From positions 1-64,000 of the forward strand of contig NZ_KB899706.1 in the NCBI RefSeq assembly GCF_000378445.1: a stretch of DNA of 64,000 nt. The letters are read 5' to 3'. Position numbers and translations under genes: made by a program. The notes below the pieces were generated by a model, which saw only the letters and a list, made by a program, of their open reading frames with translations, made no database searches and had not been told where the DNA came from. Shown here piece after piece: positions 53,601 to 62,415 of the stretch; position 1 is the stretch's first letter, and every line of letters begins with the position of its first letter. The stretch is from Deinococcus aquatilis DSM 23025. Its GTDB lineage: Bacteria > Deinococcota > Deinococci > Deinococcales > Deinococcaceae.

Positions 53601-53872
53601 ACGCTTTTGTACGGACGGCGCTGGAGGCCTCCCTTCAGGCCAGATTGCTGCACACCCTGGAAAACCGCTCGTTGAGCGGCTTCGAACGCGACCCAGCCCT
53701 CAAGGCGATTATTGCTGGGATCGGGGTGCAACAAGCAGTTGTGCTGGCGGCTGACCTTGAAGGCTTTTTCGTTGACAACAAGCTGCTGGTGGATCAGCCA
53801 TCTGAGCGCGTCACGATTCAGGACATTACGCGCGCTCAGGTGGAACTGATTGCCTATGAATGGCTGACCTGA
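50642..53872 (+). CDS. PLD-domain SNF2-type helicase
   Basis: A 1,076-residue protein. The N-terminal 190 residues carry a phospholipase D-like fold with HAKAYLF and SSNLTVNGL (HKD-type half-site, about residue 128). SF2/SNF2 helicase motifs follow: VMVADAVGLGKSFMGL (Walker A, about residue 257), VVIVDESHNFRNP (DESH, about 340), LLTATPVNN, then helicase C with GKAIVFSYYHDTADYI, LLISTDVLSEGQNLQDA and MIQRAGRIDRLGS. A long C-terminal region of unknown fold ends the protein. PLD-helicase fusions occur in phage defence loci, where they cut or remodel DNA lacking the host mark; here it is encoded with the methyltransferase. It is the last gene of the cassette. Confidence 0.88.
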   Translation: MAGMPHTPLPDFTDNETQYLSSVLTALIGEYEQRRMDIATGFFSPNVWNVIGGAFSQLEHLRLMLGKEPDMPLDRRGLELKRFFRQQLRKELEGETLGSAYAEMIDQLVAFLRRETVEVRLFDDPFLHAKAYLFPNYSIVGSSNLTVNGLRHNSELNTVTKQTGVAKQLREEWFERFWTRADDYKQDLIDELERSKFGAHPYTPFEVFVKVLFENFRDSLGLNDPGDTPGVINLAEFQAEGFRLSIGLLERFGGVMVADAVGLGKSFMGLSILEEYLIKRRAQFGGRVPRGLVVCPAQLEKLVWRPLLERYGIPAQVVSMESLGREDFDWKAFSNFDVVIVDESHNFRNPGARRYINLMRLLTGGRSDKRIALLTATPVNNTIWDFYQQVMLMTRGRDDAYSAYGVPSLKSFITGVTRGTQEFYDLVEHSMVRRSRRDVRRRQEQGEAVIIAGQEVRFPKRRLHRVEYSLTDQFGDFYSGLVGRIERLRLVAYNLERYKLDADATELSKREALTGIFKTNFLKRLESSVHALSSSIANQRRFQERFYTQFKQGRLLDAGTNRKVEQVLRLAALEDDAEGPRIDGLLGSLPEVKSTDYDVPRMEVEIQADLDALIWMEGAIKTLLVSRGDGGEQDAKVAAIKRALLERCAEQGFGKAIVFSYYHDTADYIYRALIHDAEFMAAMTLTPERVAFLSGGSNGDTRNDVVRRFAPRSNRRSEDDDHDYQKLLDRPIDLLISTDVLSEGQNLQDAGFLLNADLHWNPVRMIQRAGRIDRLGSTFEELEIANVFPEEGLEEVLGLVERLQTRIADIDRTVGLDASVLGEAVSRRSFEELKRIRAEDQSVLDELEQESELSYGDEMRLPLISALQLLGEAFVEDIPLGTHSVHASPEGTQGIFFAFRVGERVLWRVYSLQEGAIPLTSKREIYRRIAAQQDTPRAELPAGQEVYPFLEQAIKDILAESTRAAKKSRFKVPLKGNNLTLSTWLQDAFVRTALEASLQARLLHTLENRSLSGFERDPALKAIIAGIGVQQAVVLAADLEGFFVDNKLLVDQPSERVTIQDITRAQVELIAYEWLT

Positions 53873-53894
53873 CGGACAGAGTGACGAGCAGGGA

Positions 53895-53920
53895 GTGTCA
53901 GCCTGTCAGTCATGTCAGGG
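53895..53920 (+). repeat. 26-bp direct repeat, right copy
   Basis: Starts GTGTCAGCCTGTCAG and ends CATGTCAGGG; one mismatch to 44431-44456. It lies 22 bases after the helicase stop, at the end of the six-gene set. Confidence 0.85.
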
Positions 53921-53978
53921 GGGCAGATGGCTACTGACTCAATTCTTGAGCCGCTCTTCTGTAGGAAGGTTTGTGCGC

Positions 53979-56261
53979 TCATTCCACAGGTACTCCTGGC
54001 AAGGCATCAGTTTCGCTCGTCACGTCTGTATTGCTGGCGCTGTCCACCACGTCCACCATTTCTCCGGGCAGGTTCGTCGAATCTGCCGTGGGCTGCGGCA
54101 AGGCGTTTGATACGGCAGGTGCCACTGGAGTAGAGGGAGCAACCACGGGTTTGGGAGCGGGAGTAGGCGGTGTGGTAATAGCTTTAACCACCGCTGCAGG
54201 CGGAGTGACTTGAGGAGTCTGGGCAGGCCGTGGTGCTGAAGCGGCTGGAGGCGTCACGACCACAGGCGGCGGAGAGGCCACAGCTGCCGCCACGGGTTTA
54301 CTAGAAGTTGGGCTGGCCGCCACTGAGCGGGAAGCAGTGGGCGTTACAGCGGGTACCGGAGCCTGCGCCGGGGCCGCCTCCTCTACTGTGCGTCTGGCGG
54401 GTGCAGGAGTGGGAATTTGGACGGCTGGCGTTGTCACAGGCTTTGCAACAACGGTTTTTGTTGGTGAATTGGTGGGTGCAGTTGCCGATGGACTTACCTC
54501 AACGGTGGGCACTGGTGTCGCTGGTGATGGGGTTGGTGTAGCGACAGACGTTTTAGCCACAGGTTCAAGAGTAACTTGAGCCGACACGGGCTTGGTCGCA
54601 GGCGGTATGACAGCTGCCGCCTGCTCACTCGCCGGTTCAGCAGGCGTTGTTTCAGCCACAGCGACGGTCACTGGTGCAGGGGGCGTCGGCGTGGCCAACG
54701 GTGCAGGCGACTGTGGGCGAATCAGTTGGCTGGTCAATCCCGCCCCTAGGCCTGCCGCCATAAGGAACCCGACCCCCCAGACCCACATGGGCACTCGGCG
54801 TGGTGGTTGGGCAGTGAGCGTCGCGCTGGACGGCCTTGTGTCGTGTCGGGCCGCCGTAGGACGCTCACGGCTCACGTCTGACCACTTCGCGTCCTCCACC
54901 AACTCCGGCTCGCCCAAATCTTGCAGCTCCGGCGCATCGACCACGCGTGGGCTGGTTTTTAGAGCCAGCACTGGCAAGGCGCTGTCTCGTGGCCGTTCCA
55001 GCTCCAAGCGGGCACTGAGGGCCACCCTCGTGAGGACGCCGAATGCCTGCTGCACCGCCTGTTGCTGTTCGGTGTTCTGGGCCGTCTGAAGGTCGGCCAA
55101 CGCCTCCTGCACCTGTTGGCGCTGCTCACCGAGGCTCTGCACGAGGGTCGCCTGCCGCACCTGAATGGGCAGAGGGAGGCGCTGCTGGCTGCCCAACCGC
55201 AAGGCTTCCTTGGCCTGCCGGTCACGCTGCTGCAACTGCACCGCCGCTTGACGCAATTGGGTATTCAGGTCGTCAATGACCAGCCCCATCTGCAACTGGG
55301 TGTCTGTCCAGGCGGCCTGCATCTGGCGCACTTGTTCCTCAATCCGGGCTTCCATCTCCCGCCTCACCTCAGCCCGCAGTTGCTCCTCGGTTTTGCGTTC
55401 ATACCGGTCGGCCAGCCGCAGGTCAGCCACGTTGAGGTAATGCATGTCGGCGCGGAACGGCGTCGTTTCTGGGGCCAAGTACCGGTCTGGCGCAATGACG
55501 CTGAGCTGTACCTCACTGCCCCACGCGGCGGCAAAGCGGTAGGTTCCAGCTTTGTCGGTGTGTGTAATCAACTGCTCGCCGTTTACATTGGCCCACACCT
55601 CAACATTGGGAAGGGCCTGATGTTCAAAAGCGTCTGTGATTCGTCCCTGAATGAATGACAGATTCATGGGTTTCAGGTGCAGCAGGTTAGGCAGAAGAAA
55701 ATGATCGAGGCCGTTCCAGCCACCATCGTGACTGCGCGGAGCAGACCGAAGTGCCGCTTGGAACTGTCGTTCGCCTAAAGCGAGCTTGACATTGGAGTAG
55801 TCGGAAATGAATGAGGCTGGATCGGCACTTGGTAGGAACACCAGAGGTGTCACCCGCAGGTGAGGCTTATGGGTAAAGAGTTTCCGCAAGCCTTTTTTCA
55901 GGTCTTCAGCCGTGTTGGAGGCTTGTTGGTATGGGTTCTCTTCCTTCCCCGACTTGGTATTGGACACAGGGTTGACGCGTCTGCCCTGCCGCACGGTCCA
56001 GGGGCCGTCCGCCGATCCCTCCACGACGCCTTGCTTATCCTTGACCTCAATCAGATCGATGCCCCCTCGGCTGACCAGAGCGCAGTCGATCTGGCGGTTG
56101 TTGGGGCCGGGACTGGTGAACTCCAGCATGGCTAAAGCATCGGGGTACTGCTTCAAGAATCTTTCCAACGCCGAGATGAGTGGCTCAGCGATGTCTCCGA
56201 TCACGAAGTCTTGACCCACATATATCCGGCTGCGGGGATCGTCTTTGAGCTGCTTGGTCAC
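53979..56261 (-). CDS. NERD-domain membrane protein with Pro/Ala/Thr-rich tail
   Basis: A 760-residue protein. The N-terminal NERD domain (about residues 10-170) has RQIDCALVSRGGIDLIEVKDKQG, a PD-(D/E)XK-type active-site arrangement. A carboxypeptidase-regulatory-like beta domain follows (ALPNVEVWANVNGEQLITHTDKAGTYRF in part), then a coiled coil (about 285-400, RREMEARIEEQVRQMQ). One membrane helix (VWGVGFLMAAGLGAGLTSQLI, about 500) comes next, and a 240-residue extracytoplasmic tail made mostly of Pro, Ala, Thr and Val. The domain order suggests a membrane-anchored nuclease-like protein with a wall-spanning tail. GTG start overlapping the previous stop (GTGA). Confidence 0.75.
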   Translation of the reverse strand: MTKQLKDDPRSRIYVGQDFVIGDIAEPLISALERFLKQYPDALAMLEFTSPGPNNRQIDCALVSRGGIDLIEVKDKQGVVEGSADGPWTVRQGRRVNPVSNTKSGKEENPYQQASNTAEDLKKGLRKLFTHKPHLRVTPLVFLPSADPASFISDYSNVKLALGERQFQAALRSAPRSHDGGWNGLDHFLLPNLLHLKPMNLSFIQGRITDAFEHQALPNVEVWANVNGEQLITHTDKAGTYRFAAAWGSEVQLSVIAPDRYLAPETTPFRADMHYLNVADLRLADRYERKTEEQLRAEVRREMEARIEEQVRQMQAAWTDTQLQMGLVIDDLNTQLRQAAVQLQQRDRQAKEALRLGSQQRLPLPIQVRQATLVQSLGEQRQQVQEALADLQTAQNTEQQQAVQQAFGVLTRVALSARLELERPRDSALPVLALKTSPRVVDAPELQDLGEPELVEDAKWSDVSRERPTAARHDTRPSSATLTAQPPRRVPMWVWGVGFLMAAGLGAGLTSQLIRPQSPAPLATPTPPAPVTVAVAETTPAEPASEQAAAVIPPATKPVSAQVTLEPVAKTSVATPTPSPATPVPTVEVSPSATAPTNSPTKTVVAKPVTTPAVQIPTPAPARRTVEEAAPAQAPVPAVTPTASRSVAASPTSSKPVAAAVASPPPVVVTPPAASAPRPAQTPQVTPPAAVVKAITTPPTPAPKPVVAPSTPVAPAVSNALPQPTADSTNLPGEMVDVVDSASNTDVTSETDALPGVPVE

Positions 56262-56914
56262 CGCTCCACTCGCTCGGTCACGAAGTTCGGTTTGCCGTCA
56301 AACGTGCTCCAACGGCCATACAGCGTGGCGCGGCCTGAGCGGAGAACGGCCAACACAGGCGTTGACCAGCTTCCTGCATACAGCACGCCCTGATAGGTCT
56401 TGCCATTGGCATTAAAGGTGTACGAAAGATGTACCTTTTGCGCAGTGCTGGTGTATTTCTGGAGGCTGGCGAGGTTGATCTGGGCACCTGCGATCTTGAG
56501 CAGAGGCTTGCTGACGCTGGTTACTACAGGAGCCGCTGTCTTAGTCGCCAACACCCGCTTGACCGTCAGTGACGGTTGGTTGTTGAAGGTGTCCCATACT
56601 CCCACCAGTCGTACTGGGCCTGCTGAAAGCTGCGACTGATCAGCAGTCTTCCAGTCACCGTCGAACATGATCGCCTCATAGGTCTGGCCTTCCACTGCGA
56701 CCTTAAATTTCAGGTGGGTGCGGCCTGCGTTGCTGCGAAAGAGGGTTTGACCAGAAGCGCGGGCACCCTCAATCACGACCAGATTGCGAGCATCATCGCC
56801 GCGCAGTGACAGGGTGATGCCGAGGGCTTGAGGCGTGGTGGTTTGGCCGGGCAGGGCAGAAGCGGAAGTGGTGCCCCACAGGGCAAGGGTGAGCAGGAAG
56901 GCGCGGAGCAGCAT
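56258..56914 (-). CDS. Secreted protein with two related domains
   Basis: A 218-residue exported protein: signal peptide MLLRAFLLTLALWGTTSASA, then two similar beta domains of about 90 residues. The first contains YEAIMFDGDW...VRLVGVWDTFNNQPSLTVKRV and the second YQGVLYAGSW...ATLYGRWSTFDGKPNFVTERV. OB-fold-like strand patterns are possible. No enzyme motif. It overlaps the NERD gene (GTGA) and so forms a two-gene operon with it. TAGACT ends 7 bases before the ATG, so the transcript is probably leaderless. The tail of the NERD protein lies outside the membrane and could contact this protein. Confidence 0.7.
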   Translation of the reverse strand: MLLRAFLLTLALWGTTSASALPGQTTTPQALGITLSLRGDDARNLVVIEGARASGQTLFRSNAGRTHLKFKVAVEGQTYEAIMFDGDWKTADQSQLSAGPVRLVGVWDTFNNQPSLTVKRVLATKTAAPVVTSVSKPLLKIAGAQINLASLQKYTSTAQKVHLSYTFNANGKTYQGVLYAGSWSTPVLAVLRSGRATLYGRWSTFDGKPNFVTERVER

Positions 56915-56921
56915 TGGGCTG

Positions 56922-56927
56922 AGTCTA
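56922..56927 (-). promoter_or_regulatory. Leaderless -10 box of the secreted-protein gene
   Basis: TAGACT on the minus strand, 7 bases before the ATG at 56914, with TTCAGG about 16 bases further upstream as a weak -35. Confidence 0.5.
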
Positions 56928-57153
56928 GGGTGCTGGCTACCGTCCTGAACACGTATTTACCGTCTTTTGTGCCGTGCGCCAGAGTTGCGCTGGGGGTAGA
57001 CCCCCCCTAGCAGACCCGCGCCAATTCAGCTTCATTAAGCCCAAAATTGTCGCAGAGCACTGCAAATTTGTAGATGGTTTCAAGTCAAGTCAAGTAACGT
57101 AGAACTATCTTGAACAATAACTTAAGCTACAGACTGTTGCCGGGAGAAGTCGC

Positions 57154-60100
57154 GTGTCCGTTGAAGAGAAACTGATCGCCGCCCTTCGTCAGCGCGGCCC
57201 GACCCTCCTCAGTGATCTGGTCACGTTGGGGATCATGTCCAGCGAACGCGCTCTGCTGAAGGTCGCAGGGGCCAGTGAGGGCCGTATCGTGCAAGACGGC
57301 GGTCAACTGCTGTTGCCTGGACAGGAGGACACTGAACCAGGATCCGACCTGGACGGACGACTGAGTGAATACGTCGTTTTCGATCTGGAAACCACCAGTG
57401 CCAATCCGGAACAGGCGGAGATCATTGAGCTGGCGGCCGTCCGGGTGCGGGATGGGCAGGAGGTAGACACCTTTCAACGGCTCGTCTACGGCCCCAAGCT
57501 GAGCGCAGAAATCACGAACCTGACATCCATTACGCCGCAGATGTTGATGGACGAGGGGCAACCGCTGGACGCGGTGCTGAACGACTTCCTGATTTGGGCA
57601 GGATCCCTTCCACTATTGGGTCACAACGCGCTGAAATACGACCTCCCGGTCTTGCGCCGCGCCTTGGCCACGGTGAACCGGGAATGGACTCCACGCCCAG
57701 TGCTGGATTCGCTGCTGCTGGCCCCATTGGCTTTTGCGCGCGATACGGATCTTCCAGAGGTGTACAGCTTGGGAGCCCTCCATGCACGCCTCACCGGAGA
57801 CGCGCACGCTCAGGCTCACCGGGCACTGGACGACTGCCGCGCCACCCTGAAGGTCGTTCAGGCTTGTTTAAGCCGTTTGGACGCGTTTCCTGACGGAGTT
57901 AAAGCCGTGCTGATGGGGCTTCCCGTGCCCGAGTTTCAGCTGTTGTGGCCACCTCAGGAGGCAGCAGCCGAAGGGTTCAAGACTGCGCTGGATGCCTTGC
58001 TGCGTACCGAAGCCCGGCGCACCCATGTACAGCGCCAAAACGGCATGACGGCTCGGCGGCCCGGCGAACTGCTCACCTCACCCCGCCCTGGTCAGGAGCG
58101 GATGCTGGCCGAAGTGACCCAGACGCTGGGCAACGGCGGGGTCAGTGTGATCGAAGCACCCACCGGTACCGGCAAGACCCGTGGCTACCTGTTTCCGGCC
58201 CTCCTGCAAGGCAAGTCAGGGCAACCGGTCATCATCAGCACGCACACGCGCCAGCTGCAAAACCAGATTCTGGATGAGGCCCGCGCCGCTGTGGACGCGG
58301 GCTTTAACTTGAATGTCCTGGCCCTCAAAGGTCAGGGCAACTACCTCTGCCCAGCCCGGTTCAGCGACTGGCTGATGAGCAAGCACGATCCAGAGCAAGG
58401 GCGCCTGTTCCTGTCGGCTGGAGAGGCGCGGGCCGCGGCCCTGCTGCTGCTCTATGCCGACGTGGGCGAGTTTGCTGACCTGCCGCCAGCCCCCATCCGC
58501 TTTACGGCCGACTACCACCGCCTCACCCAGACGGTGGCGACCCAACGGGCGCGTTGCGGCGACGCCTGTCCCTTTCATACCCACTGCGCGTTCTACCCAC
58601 TCTTTCAGGCGCGGACACAGGCCAGCGTCGTGGTGGTCAATCACGCCCTGCTGTTCCAGACGCTGCTACAGGGCAAGGATGATCTGGCAGGCCTGCCCCT
58701 CAAAAGAGTGATCGTCGATGAAGCGCACGACCTGAGCGAAGCCGCTTACGCCGCGCTGCGCCGTGAGGTCAGTGTGCAGAATCTACGCGCCTTGGCCAAT
58801 GAACTGCTGGAACTGCGGCCCCGGCGATTGGGAGAGCAGGCCCATGGACGTGGCCAAGAGCTACTGAAACTGCTCGACAAGCACACGGCCCAGTTGCCGG
58901 GGCTGGCGGGATTGATAGGCCAACTGCGCGTTCTTCTGGAAGCGGCCCCCCAACAGCCTCACCGCCTGATTGCCCCCACCGAAGCGTGGCTCTCCAAGCA
59001 GCCCCTGATGCCACGTGAACTGATCACCCCTTACCTGCGCTGGCGTGAACGTACCGCCGCCGTGCAAGGCTTCCTGAGTGGGGCCACGCTGCAAGCCCAG
59101 AAGCGCGGGGACACCGAAATGGTGGTGGCTATCTTGCGCCTCACCCCGCGTCTGGACGACCTCCAAGACCGCTTGACGCTTTGGCACGAGAAGCTGCGCC
59201 CGTTTGCCATGCAGTACGGCGAGGGTGGGGGCGGCTTTGGGTACACGGTGGCCGTCACCTTACAGCTGCGTGAAAGTCACGAGTTCCGGTCCGTACGGGA
59301 CGCTGGAAAAAACCTCTTGCCCCTGCTTGCTGGACTGGCGCGGCACGTTCAGGACTTGGCCCGCTATCCGGCCATCAAGGATGAGGCCACCTTACTTAAG
59401 CAGCGCCTGGACGCAGCCCATGACGCGTTGCAGGGCCTGCTTGAGCGTGATCCGGGTGAAGACGTGTACGCGGTAAGTGCCAGTGAAGACAACGGCAGCC
59501 TCTGGAGCGTGCCCCTGTGGCTGCATGCGCGGCTTGCACCGCTGTGGGCCAGCCTGGAGAGCGTCACGCTGACCAGCGCCACCCTGCGGATCCCCGGAAG
59601 CGATCCAGCCAATGGCGAAGGCGACATTCAGGACTTTGGCCTGTTTCAAGAGGAGCTGGGCTTGCCGATAGCGAGGTTTATGGCCCTGCCCCCGGTGCTG
59701 CCGTACCACAAAGGCCGGGTGCTGCTCACCACCCACCTGCCACTGACGCGGCAGCCGGGCTTCGCTCTGATGGCTGGTCAGGAACTGGCAGCCTTGGCTC
59801 CCCAGTTGCCCCATCGCCAGCTGCACATCCTCACCGCCCGCGAGCGGCAACAGGGCGTGTCGAAGCAGCTCGACCGTCAACAGGTGCCGCACCTCTCCAG
59901 CGTGACCGATGGAGCCGACCGCACCGTACGTGAGTTGGGCCGCCGTCCCACTGCGGTGGCCCTCGGATCGGCAGGCTTTATGCAGGGGGTCGACATCCGT
60001 GACCTGAGCGTGGTGAGCCTCGACCGCCTGCCTTTTCCGATTCCTGATGTGGTGCTGTCGCAGCAGCGGGTGGCATTGGGGGACTTTGAGCAGTTCTGGA

Positions 60101-62415
60101 ACCGGGTGTATTTGCCCCGCGCCGTGCTGAAGTTCGTGCAGGCCTTCGGACGTCTGGTGCGCGATGACCGCGAGACAGTGGGAGATGGGGCCTTCATTTT
60201 GTGGGACAAGCGGCTGCCAGTCAGCCATTATCAGGCCCGCTTCCTGGGGGCGCTGCCGGTGCCACCGCAGAACATCGTGCGCCTGCCCGACCGTCAGGCG
60301 ATGTACCGGGCACTGGAACAGGTGTTTGGCCACCCTCTCGAGATGCCTGATCTGTTGGCCCCCAAACAGCAGCGGATCGCAGAGTTGGCGGCAGCCATTC
60401 AGAACAGTGACCCCGCGGACTGGCCGCCGCTCCTCGAAGAAGGGCTGCGTGACCTGTTCGAACTGCCGGGCGCGACCCTACGGGAGGGCCAATGGGACGG
60501 CATGCAGGCGGCCTTGTCTGGGCGTGACGTGCTCACGGTGCTTCCCACTGGGTCAGGCAAGTCGGTGATCTTTCAGCTGCCAGCTTTACTGACACCGGGC
60601 TATACCCTCGTGATTTCGCCGCTGGTGGCCCTGATGCAAGACCAGGTGCTGCGGCTCCAGCAACTCGGGTTGCCTGCGGCTGGACTCTGGGGTGGGTTAT
60701 CGCGCGGTGAGCAACTGGGCTCCCTGAACGACACCGAGCGCGGCGACGTCAAGCTGCTGTACGTTGCGCCGGAACGGGTGCGGCGCAGCAAGGACCTGCA
60801 AGAGCTGCTCCAGCGAACTCCTCCAGCCCGCGTGGTATACGACGAGGCCCACTGCCTCACCGAGTGGGGCCATGACTTCCGGCCCGACTATTTGAAAGTG
60901 TCAGCGCAGCTCAAGACTTGGGGGCTGACGCCACCGGTCTCCGCGTTCACCGCCACCGCGACGCCTGCCGTGCAGAGCCAGCTCAAGACCTTGCTGGGCC
61001 TGCGTGATCCCGCCCATACAGTTCAGCCTGTGGCGCGGCCCAACCTGCACTATCTGGTGCAGACCACCACCAAAGGGCAACGGGATCAGGCGTTGGTCGA
61101 CTTGATTCTGGGGTTACAGCGCACCGAACTGGGCAAGGCTGGACGAGTGATTGTGTACTGCGGCAGCCGGGACGGCACCGAGCGCGTAGCAGCTCTCCTG
61201 CGCGAACTGCACGTCAAGGCGGAGGCGTATCACGCGGGATTGTCGACGGCCATTCGAGCTGAGCTGGTGGAGCTGTTTCAAGACCGAGAGGTGGCGGTGA
61301 TGGTGGCCACCAACGCCTTCGGTATGGGGGTGGACGCCCCGGATATCCGCTTGGTGGTGCACTACGATCCGCCTCTCTCCTTGGAAGCGTACGTGCAGGA
61401 AGCAGGCCGGGCCGGACGAGATGGTCAGCCTGCACACGCGGTGATGCTCAAATCCGGAAATTTGCGAAAGCGGGCCACAACCCTGATCTCCCGGTCTTAT
61501 CCGTCTGGCAAAGAAGCTGAGGAATTGTTGAAGAACATCAGCCGCGCCACCTATCCCACCGAGCGGGAACTGAGTGACGAGAACATCGATATCTCCCGGC
61601 TGCCCACGGTGCTGCACCTCTTGGACGAGGCCGGAGTGGTGGCCTACGAGTATGTGCCGGGGCCCTACCGAGTGTTCGCGCTGTACGGAGTTCAGCCCCC
61701 GAAAGATCCCCAAATTCAAGAGTTGCTGGAGGAGTCGGCTCCTGTGAACCTGACGCGGCGCTACGGCAAAGCGGAGGCGCAGGTTCTTCAGGACAAGCTG
61801 CACCGCTACGCCCGCGAAGGGGTGTTGGGCGTCACGCCGCTAGCTCCGGCGCTGGATGTTCATGTCAAGCGGTGGGACCTCACCCCCTATGAGGCCAAGC
61901 GCAAGCTTCTGATTGCCAGCAAGCTGGAACGGTTCGGTCACTTTGAGGCATTTCTGGCGGCCCAGCATTGCCGGGAATACCAATTACATGGCTACTTCGA
62001 TCCCAAGCCTCATCGCCGCTTCCGCTGTGAACGCTGCGACATCTGCACTCCCGAGGCGCCGAAGCCTTGGAGCGGCTTTGCGCAGGATCTCAGTTCTATC
62101 TGGAACCCAGAGCGCGAGGTGCTGCGCTTGATGCACTACTTCAGAGACCGGCCGCGTGGCAAGGGCACCCTGATCCGGCTGCTGATGGGCGAGGACGGCT
62201 CGATGAGGGGAGACACCTTCCGGTCCTATAGCACCCTCGAGAAAAGTTCGCCGGGCTACGGCCTCCTTAAGCATCTCGACAAAACCAAGATTGAGCAGGC
62301 CTTGGAGAAGCTCGAACGCCTGCAGTGCGTGCAGTCCACCACTACCGACACATATACCGTCTTGGCCTTGACTGACAAGGGCCAGCAGGAGGCCGCCAAA
62401 TGGATTCGACTTTAA
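57154..62415 (+). CDS. DEDD exonuclease-DinG helicase-RecQ helicase fusion
   Basis: A single 1,753-residue chain. Residues about 70-245 are a DnaQ-like 3-prime exonuclease with D77 and E79 in VFDLETT, GHNALKYDLPVL and HRALDDCRAT. Residues about 310-1080 are a DinG/XPD-type helicase with Walker A APTGTGKT (about 336), an Fe-S cluster region (YLCPARF ... RCGDACPFHTHC) and VDEAHD. Residues about 1100-1700 are a RecQ helicase with LPTGSGKS (about 1130), DEAHC, FTATATPA, GMGVDAPDIR, the zinc cysteines HCREY...CERCDIC and a winged helix. ExoDinG proteins are known, but adding a full RecQ is unusual. GTG start with GGGAG 7 bases upstream. The next gene is coupled (16-base overlap). Confidence 0.9.
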   Translation: MSVEEKLIAALRQRGPTLLSDLVTLGIMSSERALLKVAGASEGRIVQDGGQLLLPGQEDTEPGSDLDGRLSEYVVFDLETTSANPEQAEIIELAAVRVRDGQEVDTFQRLVYGPKLSAEITNLTSITPQMLMDEGQPLDAVLNDFLIWAGSLPLLGHNALKYDLPVLRRALATVNREWTPRPVLDSLLLAPLAFARDTDLPEVYSLGALHARLTGDAHAQAHRALDDCRATLKVVQACLSRLDAFPDGVKAVLMGLPVPEFQLLWPPQEAAAEGFKTALDALLRTEARRTHVQRQNGMTARRPGELLTSPRPGQERMLAEVTQTLGNGGVSVIEAPTGTGKTRGYLFPALLQGKSGQPVIISTHTRQLQNQILDEARAAVDAGFNLNVLALKGQGNYLCPARFSDWLMSKHDPEQGRLFLSAGEARAAALLLLYADVGEFADLPPAPIRFTADYHRLTQTVATQRARCGDACPFHTHCAFYPLFQARTQASVVVVNHALLFQTLLQGKDDLAGLPLKRVIVDEAHDLSEAAYAALRREVSVQNLRALANELLELRPRRLGEQAHGRGQELLKLLDKHTAQLPGLAGLIGQLRVLLEAAPQQPHRLIAPTEAWLSKQPLMPRELITPYLRWRERTAAVQGFLSGATLQAQKRGDTEMVVAILRLTPRLDDLQDRLTLWHEKLRPFAMQYGEGGGGFGYTVAVTLQLRESHEFRSVRDAGKNLLPLLAGLARHVQDLARYPAIKDEATLLKQRLDAAHDALQGLLERDPGEDVYAVSASEDNGSLWSVPLWLHARLAPLWASLESVTLTSATLRIPGSDPANGEGDIQDFGLFQEELGLPIARFMALPPVLPYHKGRVLLTTHLPLTRQPGFALMAGQELAALAPQLPHRQLHILTARERQQGVSKQLDRQQVPHLSSVTDGADRTVRELGRRPTAVALGSAGFMQGVDIRDLSVVSLDRLPFPIPDVVLSQQRVALGDFEQFWNRVYLPRAVLKFVQAFGRLVRDDRETVGDGAFILWDKRLPVSHYQARFLGALPVPPQNIVRLPDRQAMYRALEQVFGHPLEMPDLLAPKQQRIAELAAAIQNSDPADWPPLLEEGLRDLFELPGATLREGQWDGMQAALSGRDVLTVLPTGSGKSVIFQLPALLTPGYTLVISPLVALMQDQVLRLQQLGLPAAGLWGGLSRGEQLGSLNDTERGDVKLLYVAPERVRRSKDLQELLQRTPPARVVYDEAHCLTEWGHDFRPDYLKVSAQLKTWGLTPPVSAFTATATPAVQSQLKTLLGLRDPAHTVQPVARPNLHYLVQTTTKGQRDQALVDLILGLQRTELGKAGRVIVYCGSRDGTERVAALLRELHVKAEAYHAGLSTAIRAELVELFQDREVAVMVATNAFGMGVDAPDIRLVVHYDPPLSLEAYVQEAGRAGRDGQPAHAVMLKSGNLRKRATTLISRSYPSGKEAEELLKNISRATYPTERELSDENIDISRLPTVLHLLDEAGVVAYEYVPGPYRVFALYGVQPPKDPQIQELLEESAPVNLTRRYGKAEAQVLQDKLHRYAREGVLGVTPLAPALDVHVKRWDLTPYEAKRKLLIASKLERFGHFEAFLAAQHCREYQLHGYFDPKPHRRFRCERCDICTPEAPKPWSGFAQDLSSIWNPEREVLRLMHYFRDRPRGKGTLIRLLMGEDGSMRGDTFRSYSTLEKSSPGYGLLKHLDKTKIEQALEKLERLQCVQSTTTDTYTVLALTDKGQQEAAKWIRL

